This document shows, piece after piece, positions 14,572-22,891 of a stretch of DNA of 48,500 nt. The position numbers and the translations under genes are program-made. The notes beneath the pieces are model-generated. The model searched no databases. It worked only from the letters and a program-made list of their open reading frames with translations, and was not told the DNA's origin. Location of the stretch: NCBI RefSeq assembly GCF_003762835.1, contig NZ_RJWA01000015.1, positions 1-48,500 of the forward strand. Reading direction: 5' to 3'. This DNA is from Micromonospora sp. HM5-17 (lineage in GTDB: Bacteria > Actinomycetota > Actinomycetes > Mycobacteriales > Micromonosporaceae). Within the stretch, counting starts at the first letter, position 1, and the number at the start of each line of letters is the position of its first letter.

Positions 14572-16199
14572 ACGTCGACCTGGTGCTCAAGCCCGATGCC
14601 GAGGCGATGGCGACCGACGCCAAGGCATGGCAGGCGATCGCGGAGGCACTGGAGGACTGCGCGATCGAACTCAACAAGCGGGCGATCGATCCGATTGCCG
14701 AGGCCTGGCGCGGTACCGCCAGCGACTTCGCCCAGGCAGAGCTCGCCGGTCACCGGTCGGCGCTGCAGCGCGCGGCGGACGCCGCGGAGGCGATCAGCAG
14801 GGCGCTCACCGACGCCAGCAACCGGTGGCGTGTCGTGCAGGGCAAGGTGCGGCGGGTGAAGACGCAAGCCGCCGACCTCGGGCTGCGGCTCGCCCCGGAC
14901 GGCACCGTCACGCCGGCCGCCGGAGCCACCGGAACACCCCGGGACGTCGCCGAGCTCACCGCGGCGGCGAAGGCGGCGCTGGCCGAGGCCGAGACCATCG
15001 ACGGGGACCTGCAGCGCGCGCTGTCGCAGCACGGCCAGGCAGGCCTGCAGCCCCCGGCCGGACTCTCCACCCTGGTGAAGGGCATGCCCGGCCCGAAGGC
15101 ATCCGCGAGCACGGTACTGGCGTGGTGGAACAGCCTGACCGACGCCGAGCGGTCGATGCTCGTCCAGTGGCGGCCCGAGCTGATCGGCGGGCTGGACGGG
15201 ATCCCGGCGGACGCCCGACACCGCGCGAACCTCATCCTCCTCGAGCTGCAGTCGGAGAAGCTGATCGAGCAGAAGAAGCTGCTCGAAGGAGCCAAGCCGA
15301 CCGCGGTGCAACAGATCGAGCTGAGCAAGGAGATCGCCGAGATCACCAAGAAGCTCGAGGCGCTCGACTCACTGAAGAACCGGATGTACGCCTCCTGGTC
15401 GAACGGCGAGGCGCCGCTGTACCTGCTCGGCTTCGACGGCAGCGGCGACGGCAGGGTCATCCTTTCCGTGGGCAACCCCGACACGGCGAAGCACGTCTCC
15501 GTCTACGTGCCCGGGACCACCTCGGAGCTGTGGAACATCAACGAGGACCTGTACCGCACCCAGGCACACCACGAGGTCGCCACCGCCAAGACCAACGAGA
15601 GCGTCGCCTCCATCCTCTGGCTCGACTACGACGCGCCGAACTGGCTCGACACCCCGGCGAGCCCGTCCTACGCCAAGCAGGGGGCGCCGGAACTGCGGGC
15701 GTTCGTCGACGGGCTCTCGGTCACCCACCAGGGGGGCGCACCGCACACCACCCTGATCGGGCACTCGTACGGCACCCGGGTCATCGGCGAGGCAGCGCTG
15801 ATCAAGCCCGGCATGGACGCCGACGTCATCTCGGTCGCCGGCCCGGGGTTCGGGGTGGACATGGCGCCCGACAAGCACATGCCGCCGCCCGACAAGCTGC
15901 GGATCAACGGCGACATCTACTCGATGGTCGGGAACCTCGACCCGATCAAGGCCGCCTACACCCACCCCGACAATGCGACGATCTCCGCCGGACTGCCCGG
16001 CGTCCACGGCACGGGTGTCGAGTACCTGCCAGGGGTGAAGACGATCGACATCGGCTACGACGGATCCGGCCACAGCACGTACTGGCAGAGCGAGGAGTTC
16101 CTCACCAACGTCGGAAACCTCGTCGCCGGCCATGACGAGAAGGTCAAGACGGAGTCGACCATCGGCGACGCCATGAAGAAGCAGGGCATGGTCCGCTGA
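14568..16199 (+). CDS. DUF1023 alpha/beta hydrolase with WXG-like N-terminus
   Basis: A 543-residue protein. Residues 1 to about 100 are helical with an AWRGTAS turn, resembling a WXG hairpin. A charged coiled-coil stretch follows (about 220-265, LLELQSEKLIEQKKLLEGAK), then a DUF1023 (Abhydrolase_8) domain. Its nucleophile is in GHSYG (Ser400) and the likely catalytic histidine is in GSGHSTYW (His502). DUF1023 enzymes are actinobacterial esterase/lipase-like proteins often linked to type VII secretion. No Sec signal is present, so export would have to depend on the EspC-like partner encoded just upstream with a 4-bp overlap. The transcript ends at the hairpin 16216-16251. The substrate is unknown. 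Confidence 0.85.
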   Translation: MNVDLVLKPDAEAMATDAKAWQAIAEALEDCAIELNKRAIDPIAEAWRGTASDFAQAELAGHRSALQRAADAAEAISRALTDASNRWRVVQGKVRRVKTQAADLGLRLAPDGTVTPAAGATGTPRDVAELTAAAKAALAEAETIDGDLQRALSQHGQAGLQPPAGLSTLVKGMPGPKASASTVLAWWNSLTDAERSMLVQWRPELIGGLDGIPADARHRANLILLELQSEKLIEQKKLLEGAKPTAVQQIELSKEIAEITKKLEALDSLKNRMYASWSNGEAPLYLLGFDGSGDGRVILSVGNPDTAKHVSVYVPGTTSELWNINEDLYRTQAHHEVATAKTNESVASILWLDYDAPNWLDTPASPSYAKQGAPELRAFVDGLSVTHQGGAPHTTLIGHSYGTRVIGEAALIKPGMDADVISVAGPGFGVDMAPDKHMPPPDKLRINGDIYSMVGNLDPIKAAYTHPDNATISAGLPGVHGTGVEYLPGVKTIDIGYDGSGHSTYWQSEEFLTNVGNLVAGHDEKVKTESTIGDAMKKQGMVR

Positions 16200-16215
16200 C
16201 CCCGGGGGCGGGGGA

Positions 16216-16251
16216 CCCGCTGGCGGGGTACCTGGATACCCCGCCAGCGGG
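16216..16251 (+). terminator. Perfect 15-bp terminator hairpin
   Basis: CCCGCTGGCGGGGTA (16216-16230) pairs completely with TACCCCGCCAGCGGG (16237-16251) around a 6-base loop. It lies 17 bp after the DUF1023 stop and 48 bp before the end of the convergent regulator gene. Confidence 0.8.
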
Positions 16252-16298
16252 ACGGTCCGCGGTCGGCCGCCGGGCTCCGGGGTGGGTTGGCCGCCGGG

Positions 16299-17348
16299 CT
16301 ATTCGTCCGGGTCGAGCCAGCCGAGCTGGACGGCGCGTACCCCGAGCTGCAGCCGGCTCTTGACGCCCGCCTGGTTCTGCAGGGCGGCGACCATCCGGCC
16401 CACCGTCCGCTCCGAGCAGCTCAGCTTCTTCGCCGCCGCCGCGTCGGTCGCGCCGTCGGCGAGCAGGGCCAGCAACTGCCGCTGCATCGGCGTCAGCTCA
16501 CCGCGGTCCCCGGCCGTTCCCGCGTCGACCAGCGGCGTCGCCACCCGCCAGTACCGGTCGAAGAGGTCGCGCGCGGCCGCCACCGCACCGGCGCTGCGGA
16601 CCTGTAACACGCCGGCCCGGTTGTCGGCCGGGTCGAGCGCGATCACCACATAGTCGTCGTCGACCACGAACAGCCAGACCGGCAGCGCCGGCACCGTCCG
16701 GATCTGCACGCCGTGGTCCCACATCTGACGCGCGCCGTCGAGCAGGGGCTTGCGGAAGGTGATGCTGTCCAACAGCACCAGTCGTACCGCGGCACCCCGC
16801 CGGGCGACCTGCACCGCGAGTTCCTCCGCCGGGCGGTAGTCGGTGTCGTCTGCCAGCCCCGGCGGTGCGCCCGACGCGCCGAGTACCTGCACCGAGATCC
16901 GGGCGGTGACCGCGATGTGTTCCAGACAGGCCCAGGCGGCGTCCGGGCCCTCATGCAGCTGTACGTTGTCCGCCTCCCACGAGCCGAGGCCGGGAAACTC
17001 GGCGGCCAGCGCGTCGACGGCGGCCCTGCCCCGCTCGACGCGCTGCTGGTGCGCCAGCAGTTCGGCGCGGGCCCGGGCGAGCAGCGGCCCGAGCGCGCGG
17101 CCCGGTGACACCGGGACGAAGCGGTTCTGGTCCTGTAGGGACCGGCGCAGCAGGCCCAACGTCACCATGCGCTCCAGCCGCTGGCCGATCTGTGACTCGG
17201 GTTCCGCGAGCCGCGCGGCGAGCTCCGCCACCTGCGTGCGCGGTTCGCGCAACAGGAGCCGGTACAGGATCTCGTCGGCGGGATCGATGCCCAGGTCCGA
17301 GAGCACTCGTGTCACACCATCCCAGCGAGCCAATGCCGTCTCCGGCAT
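16299..17348 (-). CDS. TrmB-type regulator with C-terminal LuxR helix-turn-helix
   Basis: A 349-residue regulator. The N-terminal winged helix resembles TrmB (ADEILYRLLLREPRTQVAEL, then RLERMVTLGLLRR). The middle section (about 110-260) contains a PLD-like region (ITFRKPLLDGARQMWDHGVQ, VWLFVVDDDYVVIAL) seen in many actinomycete TrmB-LuxR proteins. The C-terminus is a LuxR/GerE-type helix-turn-helix (LTPMQRQLLALLADGATDAA, KKLSCSERTVGRMVAALQNQ). ATG 17348 has AGGG upstream; ATG 17381 would add 11 residues but lacks a binding site. It is convergent with the type VII-like pair. Whether it controls that pair cannot be judged. Confidence 0.82.
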   Translation of the reverse strand: MPETALARWDGVTRVLSDLGIDPADEILYRLLLREPRTQVAELAARLAEPESQIGQRLERMVTLGLLRRSLQDQNRFVPVSPGRALGPLLARARAELLAHQQRVERGRAAVDALAAEFPGLGSWEADNVQLHEGPDAAWACLEHIAVTARISVQVLGASGAPPGLADDTDYRPAEELAVQVARRGAAVRLVLLDSITFRKPLLDGARQMWDHGVQIRTVPALPVWLFVVDDDYVVIALDPADNRAGVLQVRSAGAVAAARDLFDRYWRVATPLVDAGTAGDRGELTPMQRQLLALLADGATDAAAAKKLSCSERTVGRMVAALQNQAGVKSRLQLGVRAVQLGWLDPDE

Positions 17349-17540
17349 GTCGCCCTGCGATCTCGGCGTGGCCCCCAGCATAGGGGAGCAAGCGTCCCGG
17401 CTCGGCCCGGTACGACCCCGGGCGGGAGCGGACCGGCGCCGATCGAACCGGACCGCCGGACGGGTCGCCGGGTGGGGATGGATCCGACGAGGGGTGATGG
17501 CGTCCCGGGTCGGGTGGCCCTTCGGATCGACGAGGTCGGC

Positions 17541-18662
17541 TCAGTCGACCCAGGTGCCGCCGCGCATCACCCGGACGACGTTCAGATTGTCGTCCAGCAC
17601 CACCAGGTCGGCGCGCAGCCCCGGCATCAGGGCTCCGACCCGCTCGCCGAGCCCGATCGCCCGCGCCGGGGTGGTGGCGGCCATCCGGCAGGCGTCGACC
17701 ATCGAGATCCCGGCCGCGACCACCTGGCGTAGCGCCGCGTCCATCGTCAGGACACTGCCGGCGATCGCTCCCGGCGTGCCGTCGGACGTGGCCAGCCGGG
17801 CCGTCCCCTCGGCGACGACGACGGGCTGCCCGCCGAGCTCGTACGTGCCGTCCGGCATCCCGGCCGCCTCCATCGCGTCGGTGACCAGCGCGGCGCGGTC
17901 CGGGCCGGCGACCCCGGCGGCGAAGGCGAGCGTCCCCTGGTGCAGGTGTATGCCGTCCGCGATCAGCTCGCAGACCACGTTCGGCGAGCCGAGCAGCGCG
18001 AAGACCGGGCCGGGCTCGCGGTGGTGTGGTCCGCGCATCCCGTTGAACAGGTGGGTGGCGACGGTCGCCCCGGCGATGATCGCCGCGCCGGTCTGCTCGT
18101 AGGTGGCGTCGGTGTGCCCGACCGCCGCCACCACCCGGCGGGAGACCAACAGCTCGATCGCGGCCAGCGCGCCCGGCAGCTCCGGGGCGAGGGTGACCAT
18201 CCGGACCGCCCCGCCGCCGAGGTCGAGCAGGTCGGTGAGTTCGCTGAGCGACGGGTCGCGGAGGAAGGCGGGGTTCTGCGCGCCGCACCGTACCGTCGAC
18301 ACGTACGGCCCCTCGTAGTGGATGCCGGCCAGCACCCCCTCGGCCACCAGCGGCGCGAAGGCCGCGGTGGCGTCCCGCATCAGTTCGTACGGCGAGCTGA
18401 CCAGGCTGGCCAGCAGCGTGGTGGTGCCGTGCGCCAGGTGGAACGCCGCCGCGCTCCGGGCCGAGTCGGGGTCTCCGGTGGTGAAGGTGTGCCCGCCGCC
18501 GCCGTGGGTGTGGATGTCCACGAAGCCGGGGACGATCCAGTGCCCGTCCCGGATCGACGGGTACTCCGCGACCGCGGTGATCCGGTCGCCGTCGAGTTCC
18601 ACACAGCCCTGCCGGATGACGCCGGTCGGGGTCACCACCTTGCCACTGACCCGGACGGTCAC
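17541..18662 (-). CDS. nagA: N-acetylglucosamine-6-phosphate deacetylase
   Basis: Hydrolyses N-acetylglucosamine-6-phosphate to glucosamine-6-phosphate and acetate in amino-sugar catabolism and cell-wall recycling. The 373-residue amidohydrolase shows all landmarks: metal site DIHTHGGGGHTF, catalytic-region HYEGPYVSTVRCGAQNPAFL with the metal-binding glutamate, AAVGHTDATYEQ and ATHLFNGMRG with metal-binding histidines, and VTDAMEAAGM with the catalytic aspartate. It starts at GTG 18662 behind AGGAG. It is the last gene of a minus-strand operon after the SIS protein and ROK kinase, with 68 bp separating it from the kinase. Confidence 0.93.
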   Translation of the reverse strand: MTVRVSGKVVTPTGVIRQGCVELDGDRITAVAEYPSIRDGHWIVPGFVDIHTHGGGGHTFTTGDPDSARSAAAFHLAHGTTTLLASLVSSPYELMRDATAAFAPLVAEGVLAGIHYEGPYVSTVRCGAQNPAFLRDPSLSELTDLLDLGGGAVRMVTLAPELPGALAAIELLVSRRVVAAVGHTDATYEQTGAAIIAGATVATHLFNGMRGPHHREPGPVFALLGSPNVVCELIADGIHLHQGTLAFAAGVAGPDRAALVTDAMEAAGMPDGTYELGGQPVVVAEGTARLATSDGTPGAIAGSVLTMDAALRQVVAAGISMVDACRMAATTPARAIGLGERVGALMPGLRADLVVLDDNLNVVRVMRGGTWVD

Positions 18663-18730
18663 GTTGTCTCCTCGCTTTGCTCGTTGTCGCCGGTACCGGG
18701 CGGGTCGACCGATGACCCCGCCGCGCCCGG

Positions 18731-19690
18731 TCACCGGGTTTCTAGGGTTTCGAGGGCGTCGAGGGCGAGCAGGGCGGCACCCAGGCAGCCCGCCTCGTCG
18801 CCGAGGGCCGCGCGTCGCAACCGGGGCACCGTCTGGAAGGTGAGTCGTCGTCGCAGCGCGGTCCCGAGCGGGTCGAGCAGGTCGGCGCCGGCCTCGGCGA
18901 GCCCGCCGCCCAGGACGACGACCTCGGCGTCGTACAGCGCCTGGGCGATGGCCAGGCCGTCGGCCAGGGCCTCGACCGTCTCCCGCCACACCTGTCGGGC
19001 GGCCTCCTCGCCACCGACCGCCCGGTCGACCACGTCGGCGGCGGTCGCCGCGGCACCGGTCAGGGCCGTGTAGCGTCGGCCGACCGCGGCGGCCGAGGCG
19101 ACCGCCTCCAGGCAGCCGAGCGCCCCGCAGCCGCAGCGCGGCCCGCCGGGGCGTACCACGATGTGGCCCAGCTCCCCGGCGGCGCCGTGTGCGCCGGCGA
19201 AGGCCGACCCGTCGACCACGTGGGCGGCGGCGATGCCGGTGCCGATGGCAACGAAGAGCACGTGCCGGGTACCGCGCCCCGCACCGAGCCGCGCCTCGGC
19301 GATCCCGCCGGCCCGGACGTCGTGGCCGAGCGCGGTGGGCAGGCCGAGTCGCGTGCCGAGCAGGGCGCGCAGGGGTACGTCCCGGAAGCCGAGGTTGGCT
19401 GACCAGACCGCCGTACCGGTGGCCTCGTCGACCACTCCGGGCACCACGACGCCCAGCGCGAGCGGGGTGAGGCCGTCGGCCCGGGCCTTGGCGGCGAGGC
19501 CCTCGGCGACGTCGAGGATGCTCGCCACCACGGCGGAGGGCCCACGCTCGGCTCCGGTGCGGTGCCGCTCGGCGTGCACGGTGCCACCATCGGGCCGGAC
19601 CAGGGCGCACTTCATCCCGGTGCCACCGACGTCCAGTGCGACGACGACGTCGGTGGGCCGGTACGGCGCCGGGGTGGCCGGGCCGGTCAC
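18731..19690 (-). CDS. ROK-family sugar kinase
   Basis: A 319-residue ROK kinase. ALDVGGTGMKCALV near the N-terminus is the ATP phosphate loop, GHDVRAGGIAEARLGAG holds the catalytic aspartate region, ELGHIVV and the zinc motif CGCGALGCLEAVAS complete the ROK signature, and VVLGGGLAEAG is the adenosine-binding segment. There is no N-terminal DNA-binding domain, so it is a kinase rather than a NagC-type repressor. In an operon with nagA it most likely phosphorylates N-acetylglucosamine, glucosamine or a related sugar. GTG 19690 overlaps the SIS stop by 4 bp (GTGA), so translation is coupled. Confidence 0.9.
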   Translation of the reverse strand: MTGPATPAPYRPTDVVVALDVGGTGMKCALVRPDGGTVHAERHRTGAERGPSAVVASILDVAEGLAAKARADGLTPLALGVVVPGVVDEATGTAVWSANLGFRDVPLRALLGTRLGLPTALGHDVRAGGIAEARLGAGRGTRHVLFVAIGTGIAAAHVVDGSAFAGAHGAAGELGHIVVRPGGPRCGCGALGCLEAVASAAAVGRRYTALTGAAATAADVVDRAVGGEEAARQVWRETVEALADGLAIAQALYDAEVVVLGGGLAEAGADLLDPLGTALRRRLTFQTVPRLRRAALGDEAGCLGAALLALDALETLETR

Positions 19691-20604
19691 GTGAGCACCA
19701 CGGACCGGGTGAGGTGCCGGGGCGTGTCCGGGTTGAGCCCGCGCCCGGTCGCCATGGCGACCGCGAAGCGCTGGGCGAGGATCAGGTCCGCCATCGGGTC
19801 CAGCGGCGGCCGGCCACCGACCACCGCGTACGCACCGTTGGTCCGGCTGTGGATGAACGCCGCGCCGGTGGCGGCGATGTCCTCGGCGAGTCCGGCCGGG
19901 ACCTCGCCGAAGGCCCAGACCAGGCGGCCGGGGGCGGCGATCGAGATCGGCCCGTGTCGGTAGTCCATCGCCGGGTACGCCTCGGCCCAGCAGGTGGCCG
20001 CCTCCCGGCACTTCAGCGCCGCCTCGTACGCGATACCGACCGTCCAGCCGCGGCCGAGGAAGGTGATCTGCTCGACCCGGGCGGGGTCGAACGGCAGCGG
20101 GGCGCGGACCGCGACCTCGGCGTCGGCGGCCAACGCGGGAACATCGGTGCCGAGATGCGCCCGGAGCAGGGCGAGGGCGCTGGTGGCGAAGCGGGTCTGC
20201 ACCACCGAGCGCTCGTCGGCGAAGGGGAGCGCCACCGTGTCGGCGGCGAGGTCGACGGCGGGGGAGCCGGGGTCACCGACGAGCACCGTGGTCGGCCGCC
20301 GCCCGCGTAGCGCGGTCAGGACGTTGAGGACCTCGGTGGTGGTGCCGGACCGGGTGATCGCGACCACCCGGTCGTACGGCCGGTCGAGGGGGAACTCGGA
20401 GGCCTGGAAGGCGTCGGTCTCGCCGTGCCCGGCCCGTTCCCGCAGCACGGCGTAGGCCATGGCCATGAACCACGAGGTGCCGCAGCCGACCACCGCGACC
20501 CGCTCTCCGGGGCGGGGCAGCGCGGCGGCGGAGCTGGCGGCCAGGGCCGCGGCCTGTCGCCAGCACTCGGGCTGGCTGTTGATCTCCGCATCGACGTGGC
20601 CCAT
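19687..20604 (-). CDS. SIS-domain aminosugar-phosphate isomerase/deaminase (GlmS-C/AgaS-like)
   Basis: A 305-residue protein with two SIS domains and no glutaminase domain. Sugar-phosphate loops are visible as VVGCGTSWFMAMAYAVL and ITRSGTTTEVLNVL, and the second half has YEAALKCREAATCWAEAYP and the AgaS/GlmS-like MDYRHGPIS. Such proteins act as glucosamine-6-phosphate or galactosamine-6-phosphate deaminase/isomerase, supplying the step after NagA. No classical NagB gene lies nearby, so this one probably fills that role; the exact substrate is inferred. It starts at ATG 20604, first of the operon, 174 bp from the divergent DeoR gene. Confidence 0.85.
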   Translation of the reverse strand: MGHVDAEINSQPECWRQAAALAASSAAALPRPGERVAVVGCGTSWFMAMAYAVLRERAGHGETDAFQASEFPLDRPYDRVVAITRSGTTTEVLNVLTALRGRRPTTVLVGDPGSPAVDLAADTVALPFADERSVVQTRFATSALALLRAHLGTDVPALAADAEVAVRAPLPFDPARVEQITFLGRGWTVGIAYEAALKCREAATCWAEAYPAMDYRHGPISIAAPGRLVWAFGEVPAGLAEDIAATGAAFIHSRTNGAYAVVGGRPPLDPMADLILAQRFAVAMATGRGLNPDTPRHLTRSVVLT

Positions 20605-20655
20605 GACAGCTCCTGCGCAATACGGCTCGGTTCATTGGTATTTCGAGCGTCATTC

Positions 20656-20732
20656 TGCGCGAAGGTTCTCGTTGGTCGCAACCACGTGCAGTTTCGCGCA
20701 AGACTTGGTTTTGCGGGCGCATCTTTCGCGCA
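20656..20732. promoter_or_regulatory. Repeated TTTCGCGCA boxes, likely DeoR operators
   Basis: In the region between the divergent amino-sugar operon and the DeoR gene, TTTCGCGCA occurs at 20692-20700 and 20724-20732, start-to-start distance 32 bp (three helical turns). The inverted form TGCGCGAA lies at 20656-20663. This spaced, mixed-orientation array fits DeoR-family oligomers that bind several sites and loop DNA. A less conserved copy, TTTTGCGGGC, sits between them at 20709-20718. Confidence 0.6.
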
Positions 20733-20778
20733 CTATCGTGCACGCAGTCGTCACGCCGTACGCAGCCGGAGGTTCACG

Positions 20779-21567
20779 GTGGACCGCTACGCGAGGTGGA
20801 ACGCGCTCCTCGAACTGCTGACCGAGAGCGGTCGCGTCACGGTCGAGGACGCGGCCACCCGGCTCGGGGTCTCGCAGGCGACCATCCGGCGCGACTTCGA
20901 CCAGCTCGCGCAGCAGCAGATGATCACGCGTACCCGGGGTGGGGCGGTCGCCAACGGCGTCTCGTACGACCTGCCGCTGCGCTACAAGACGGCCAAGCAC
21001 TCCGCCGAGAAGCAGCGGATCGGCGCGGCCGCGGCCGCGCTCGTCGCCCCCGGCATGGTGGTCGGGCTCAACGGCGGCACCACCACCACCGAGGTCGCCC
21101 GGGCCCTCGCCGTCCGCCCCGACCTGAACAGCAGCAGCGCGGACGGCGCCCAGCTCACCGTGGTGACGAACGCCCTGAACATCGCGAACGAGCTGCTGGT
21201 CCGATCCCGGATGAAGATCGTGGTGGCCGGCGGGGTGGTCCGGCCGCAGTCGTTCGAGCTGGTCGGCCCGCTGGGTGGGGCGCTGCTGCGGGAGGTCACC
21301 CTCGACATCGCGCTGCTCGGGGTGGACGCCATCGACGTCCAGCTCGGGGCGGCGGCGCACCACGAGGGCGAGGCGTCGATGAACAACCTCATGGTGGCAC
21401 GGGCCAAGCGGGTTGTGATCATCGCCGACTCGTCCAAGCTGGGCGGCCACGCCTTCGCCCGGATCTGCCCCGTGGAGCGGATCGAGACCCTGGTCACCGA
21501 CTCGGGCGCCGACCCGGCGACGGTCCGGTCCTTCCAGGACGCCGGCGTGCAGGTCATCTGCGCCTGA
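20779..21567 (+). CDS. DeoR-family regulator of the amino-sugar operon
   Basis: A 262-residue DeoR-type repressor. The N-terminal helix-turn-helix (RWNALLELLTESGRVTVEDA, then RLGVSQATIRRDFDQLAQQQ) is followed by the sugar-phosphate-sensing domain (GLNGGTTTTEVARAL, VTNALNIANELL, VVAGGVVRPQSFELVGPLGG, IIADSSKLGGHAFARI). Members bind a sugar phosphate and release operators. It is divergent from the SIS-ROK-nagA operon with repeated boxes between, so it very probably controls that operon, with glucosamine-6-phosphate or a related sugar phosphate as the likely signal. GTG 20779 has GGAGG 6 bp upstream. Confidence 0.9.
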   Translation: MDRYARWNALLELLTESGRVTVEDAATRLGVSQATIRRDFDQLAQQQMITRTRGGAVANGVSYDLPLRYKTAKHSAEKQRIGAAAAALVAPGMVVGLNGGTTTTEVARALAVRPDLNSSSADGAQLTVVTNALNIANELLVRSRMKIVVAGGVVRPQSFELVGPLGGALLREVTLDIALLGVDAIDVQLGAAAHHEGEASMNNLMVARAKRVVIIADSSKLGGHAFARICPVERIETLVTDSGADPATVRSFQDAGVQVICA

Positions 21568-21583
21568 CGACTGGCGTCGTTCG

Positions 21584-21628
21584 CGCCTGACGGTGCCGGG
21601 CCATCCCGCCTGATGGTGCCGGGCCATC
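21584..21628. repeat. Tandem 22-bp imperfect repeat with hairpin potential, in a 300-bp gap
   Basis: CGCCTGACGGTGCCGGGCCATC (21584-21605) recurs at 21607-21628 with one change (GATGG for GACGG). The second copy can fold as GATGG/CCATC. A shorter piece of the same unit (CGCCTGACG) overlaps the DeoR stop codon. The pair could serve as the DeoR terminator. The rest of the gap, to 21871, holds no gene I can support and presumably the promoter of the ABC operon, with an AT-richer patch near 21798-21840. Confidence 0.4.
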
Positions 21629-21871
21629 GTTCAGCGGGCACGCCATCCACAAGAACAACGCGCCCGACGGCGCCGGCGTCGCGACGCTCGCCGCCCTGGT
21701 CGTCCCGCACCGGCGGTCGTTGCCATGCGCGCTCCGGTGCCTGCTCCGGCATTCCGGCCCCGTGTCCGCCGGTGGTTCGCGGCGCGCCGGTACCCCGCAT
21801 AGCAGGGTAGTACGCAAAGCGATGGTACGGTGTTTCCGACATCGACATCAGGCGTCGGCAGAGAGGCCACA

Positions 21872-22891
21872 ATGGCTCCCGTACTGGAGATCGAGGGTCT
21901 GCGAAAGACCTACCGGAGTAGACGCCGCGGTGAGCGGCGTGCCCTGGACGGTTTCGACATGGTGGTCGAGGAGGGCCAGGTGCACGGCTTCCTCGGTCCG
22001 AACGGCTCGGGGAAGACGACCACCCTGCGGACGCTGCTCGGGCTGATTCGGCCCGACGGTGGCCGGATGGCGATCCTCGGCCAGGAGGTGCCCGCGGCCC
22101 TACCGACGGTCGCCCGCCAGGTTGGCGCGATCGTGGAGAGCCCGCAGTTCTTCCCGCACTTCTCGGCCGAGGACACGCTGTCGCTGCTGGCCGGGGCCGG
22201 CGGGGTGCCGCAGCGGCGGGTGATGGAGGTGCTGGAGCTGGTCGGTCTGCGTGAGCGGGCCAGGGAGCGGGTCAAGACGTACTCGCTCGGCATGAAGCAG
22301 CGGCTCGCCGTCGCCTCCGCCCTGCTGAAGGACCCGAAGCTGCTGATCCTCGACGAGCCGGCCAACGGGCTCGACCCGGGCGGTATCCGGGAGATGCGGA
22401 CCCTGGTCCGCACCCTCGCGTCCGGCGGAATGACCGTGGTGTTCTCCAGCCACATCCTCGCCGAGGTGCAGCAGATCTGCGACTCGGTCACCATCATCTC
22501 GCTGGGCCGGCGGGTCGCCGCCGGACCGGTCGCCGAGGTGCTGGCCCAGCACTCCAACAGCGGTCTGCGGGTACGGCTGGAGGCGGTCACCGACCTGCCC
22601 ACCGCCGCCGACCTGCTCACGCGGGCCGGTGTCCAGGTCACCCCGGCCGACGACCACCTGATGGTCTTCGGCGTCGACAAGCCGGCCACGGTCACCCGCG
22701 CCCTCGCCGAGGCCGACCTGTACGTCAGCGAACTCGCCCCGGTCACGGCCGACCTGGAGAGCGTCTTCCTGGAGCTGACCGCCACCGCGCCGGTTCCGGG
22801 GCGGCACCGACAGGTCGACCAGTCCGTCGTGGTCGGCGGCCAGGCCGGTGCCGCCGTGTCCGACCAGACCGCTCGGGGGTGGGGAGAGTGA
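21872..22891 (+). CDS. ABC transporter ATP-binding protein
   Basis: A 339-residue ATPase of the drug/antibiotic-resistance (DrrA/BcrA-like) export type. Walker A is GPNGSGKTTTL, the Q-loop lies near VGAIVESPQFF, the signature is YSLGMKQRL (serine-leucine-glycine in place of LSGGQ, common in this group), Walker B is LLILDEPANGLDP, and the switch histidine is in VVFSSHILAEVQ. An additional domain of about 100 residues follows the ATPase (LRVRLEAVTDLPTAADLL onward), as in BcrA-type proteins. Its stop overlaps the permease start (GTGA), so the two form one export system. The exported substrate cannot be read from sequence; no sensor kinase or peptide gene is adjacent. Confidence 0.92.
   Translation: MAPVLEIEGLRKTYRSRRRGERRALDGFDMVVEEGQVHGFLGPNGSGKTTTLRTLLGLIRPDGGRMAILGQEVPAALPTVARQVGAIVESPQFFPHFSAEDTLSLLAGAGGVPQRRVMEVLELVGLRERARERVKTYSLGMKQRLAVASALLKDPKLLILDEPANGLDPGGIREMRTLVRTLASGGMTVVFSSHILAEVQQICDSVTIISLGRRVAAGPVAEVLAQHSNSGLRVRLEAVTDLPTAADLLTRAGVQVTPADDHLMVFGVDKPATVTRALAEADLYVSELAPVTADLESVFLELTATAPVPGRHRQVDQSVVVGGQAGAAVSDQTARGWGE

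Noticed and set aside
12903-15311. 802-codon minus-strand frame
   Set aside because: It runs antisense through three good plus-strand genes and has no domain resemblance; an effect of high third-position GC.
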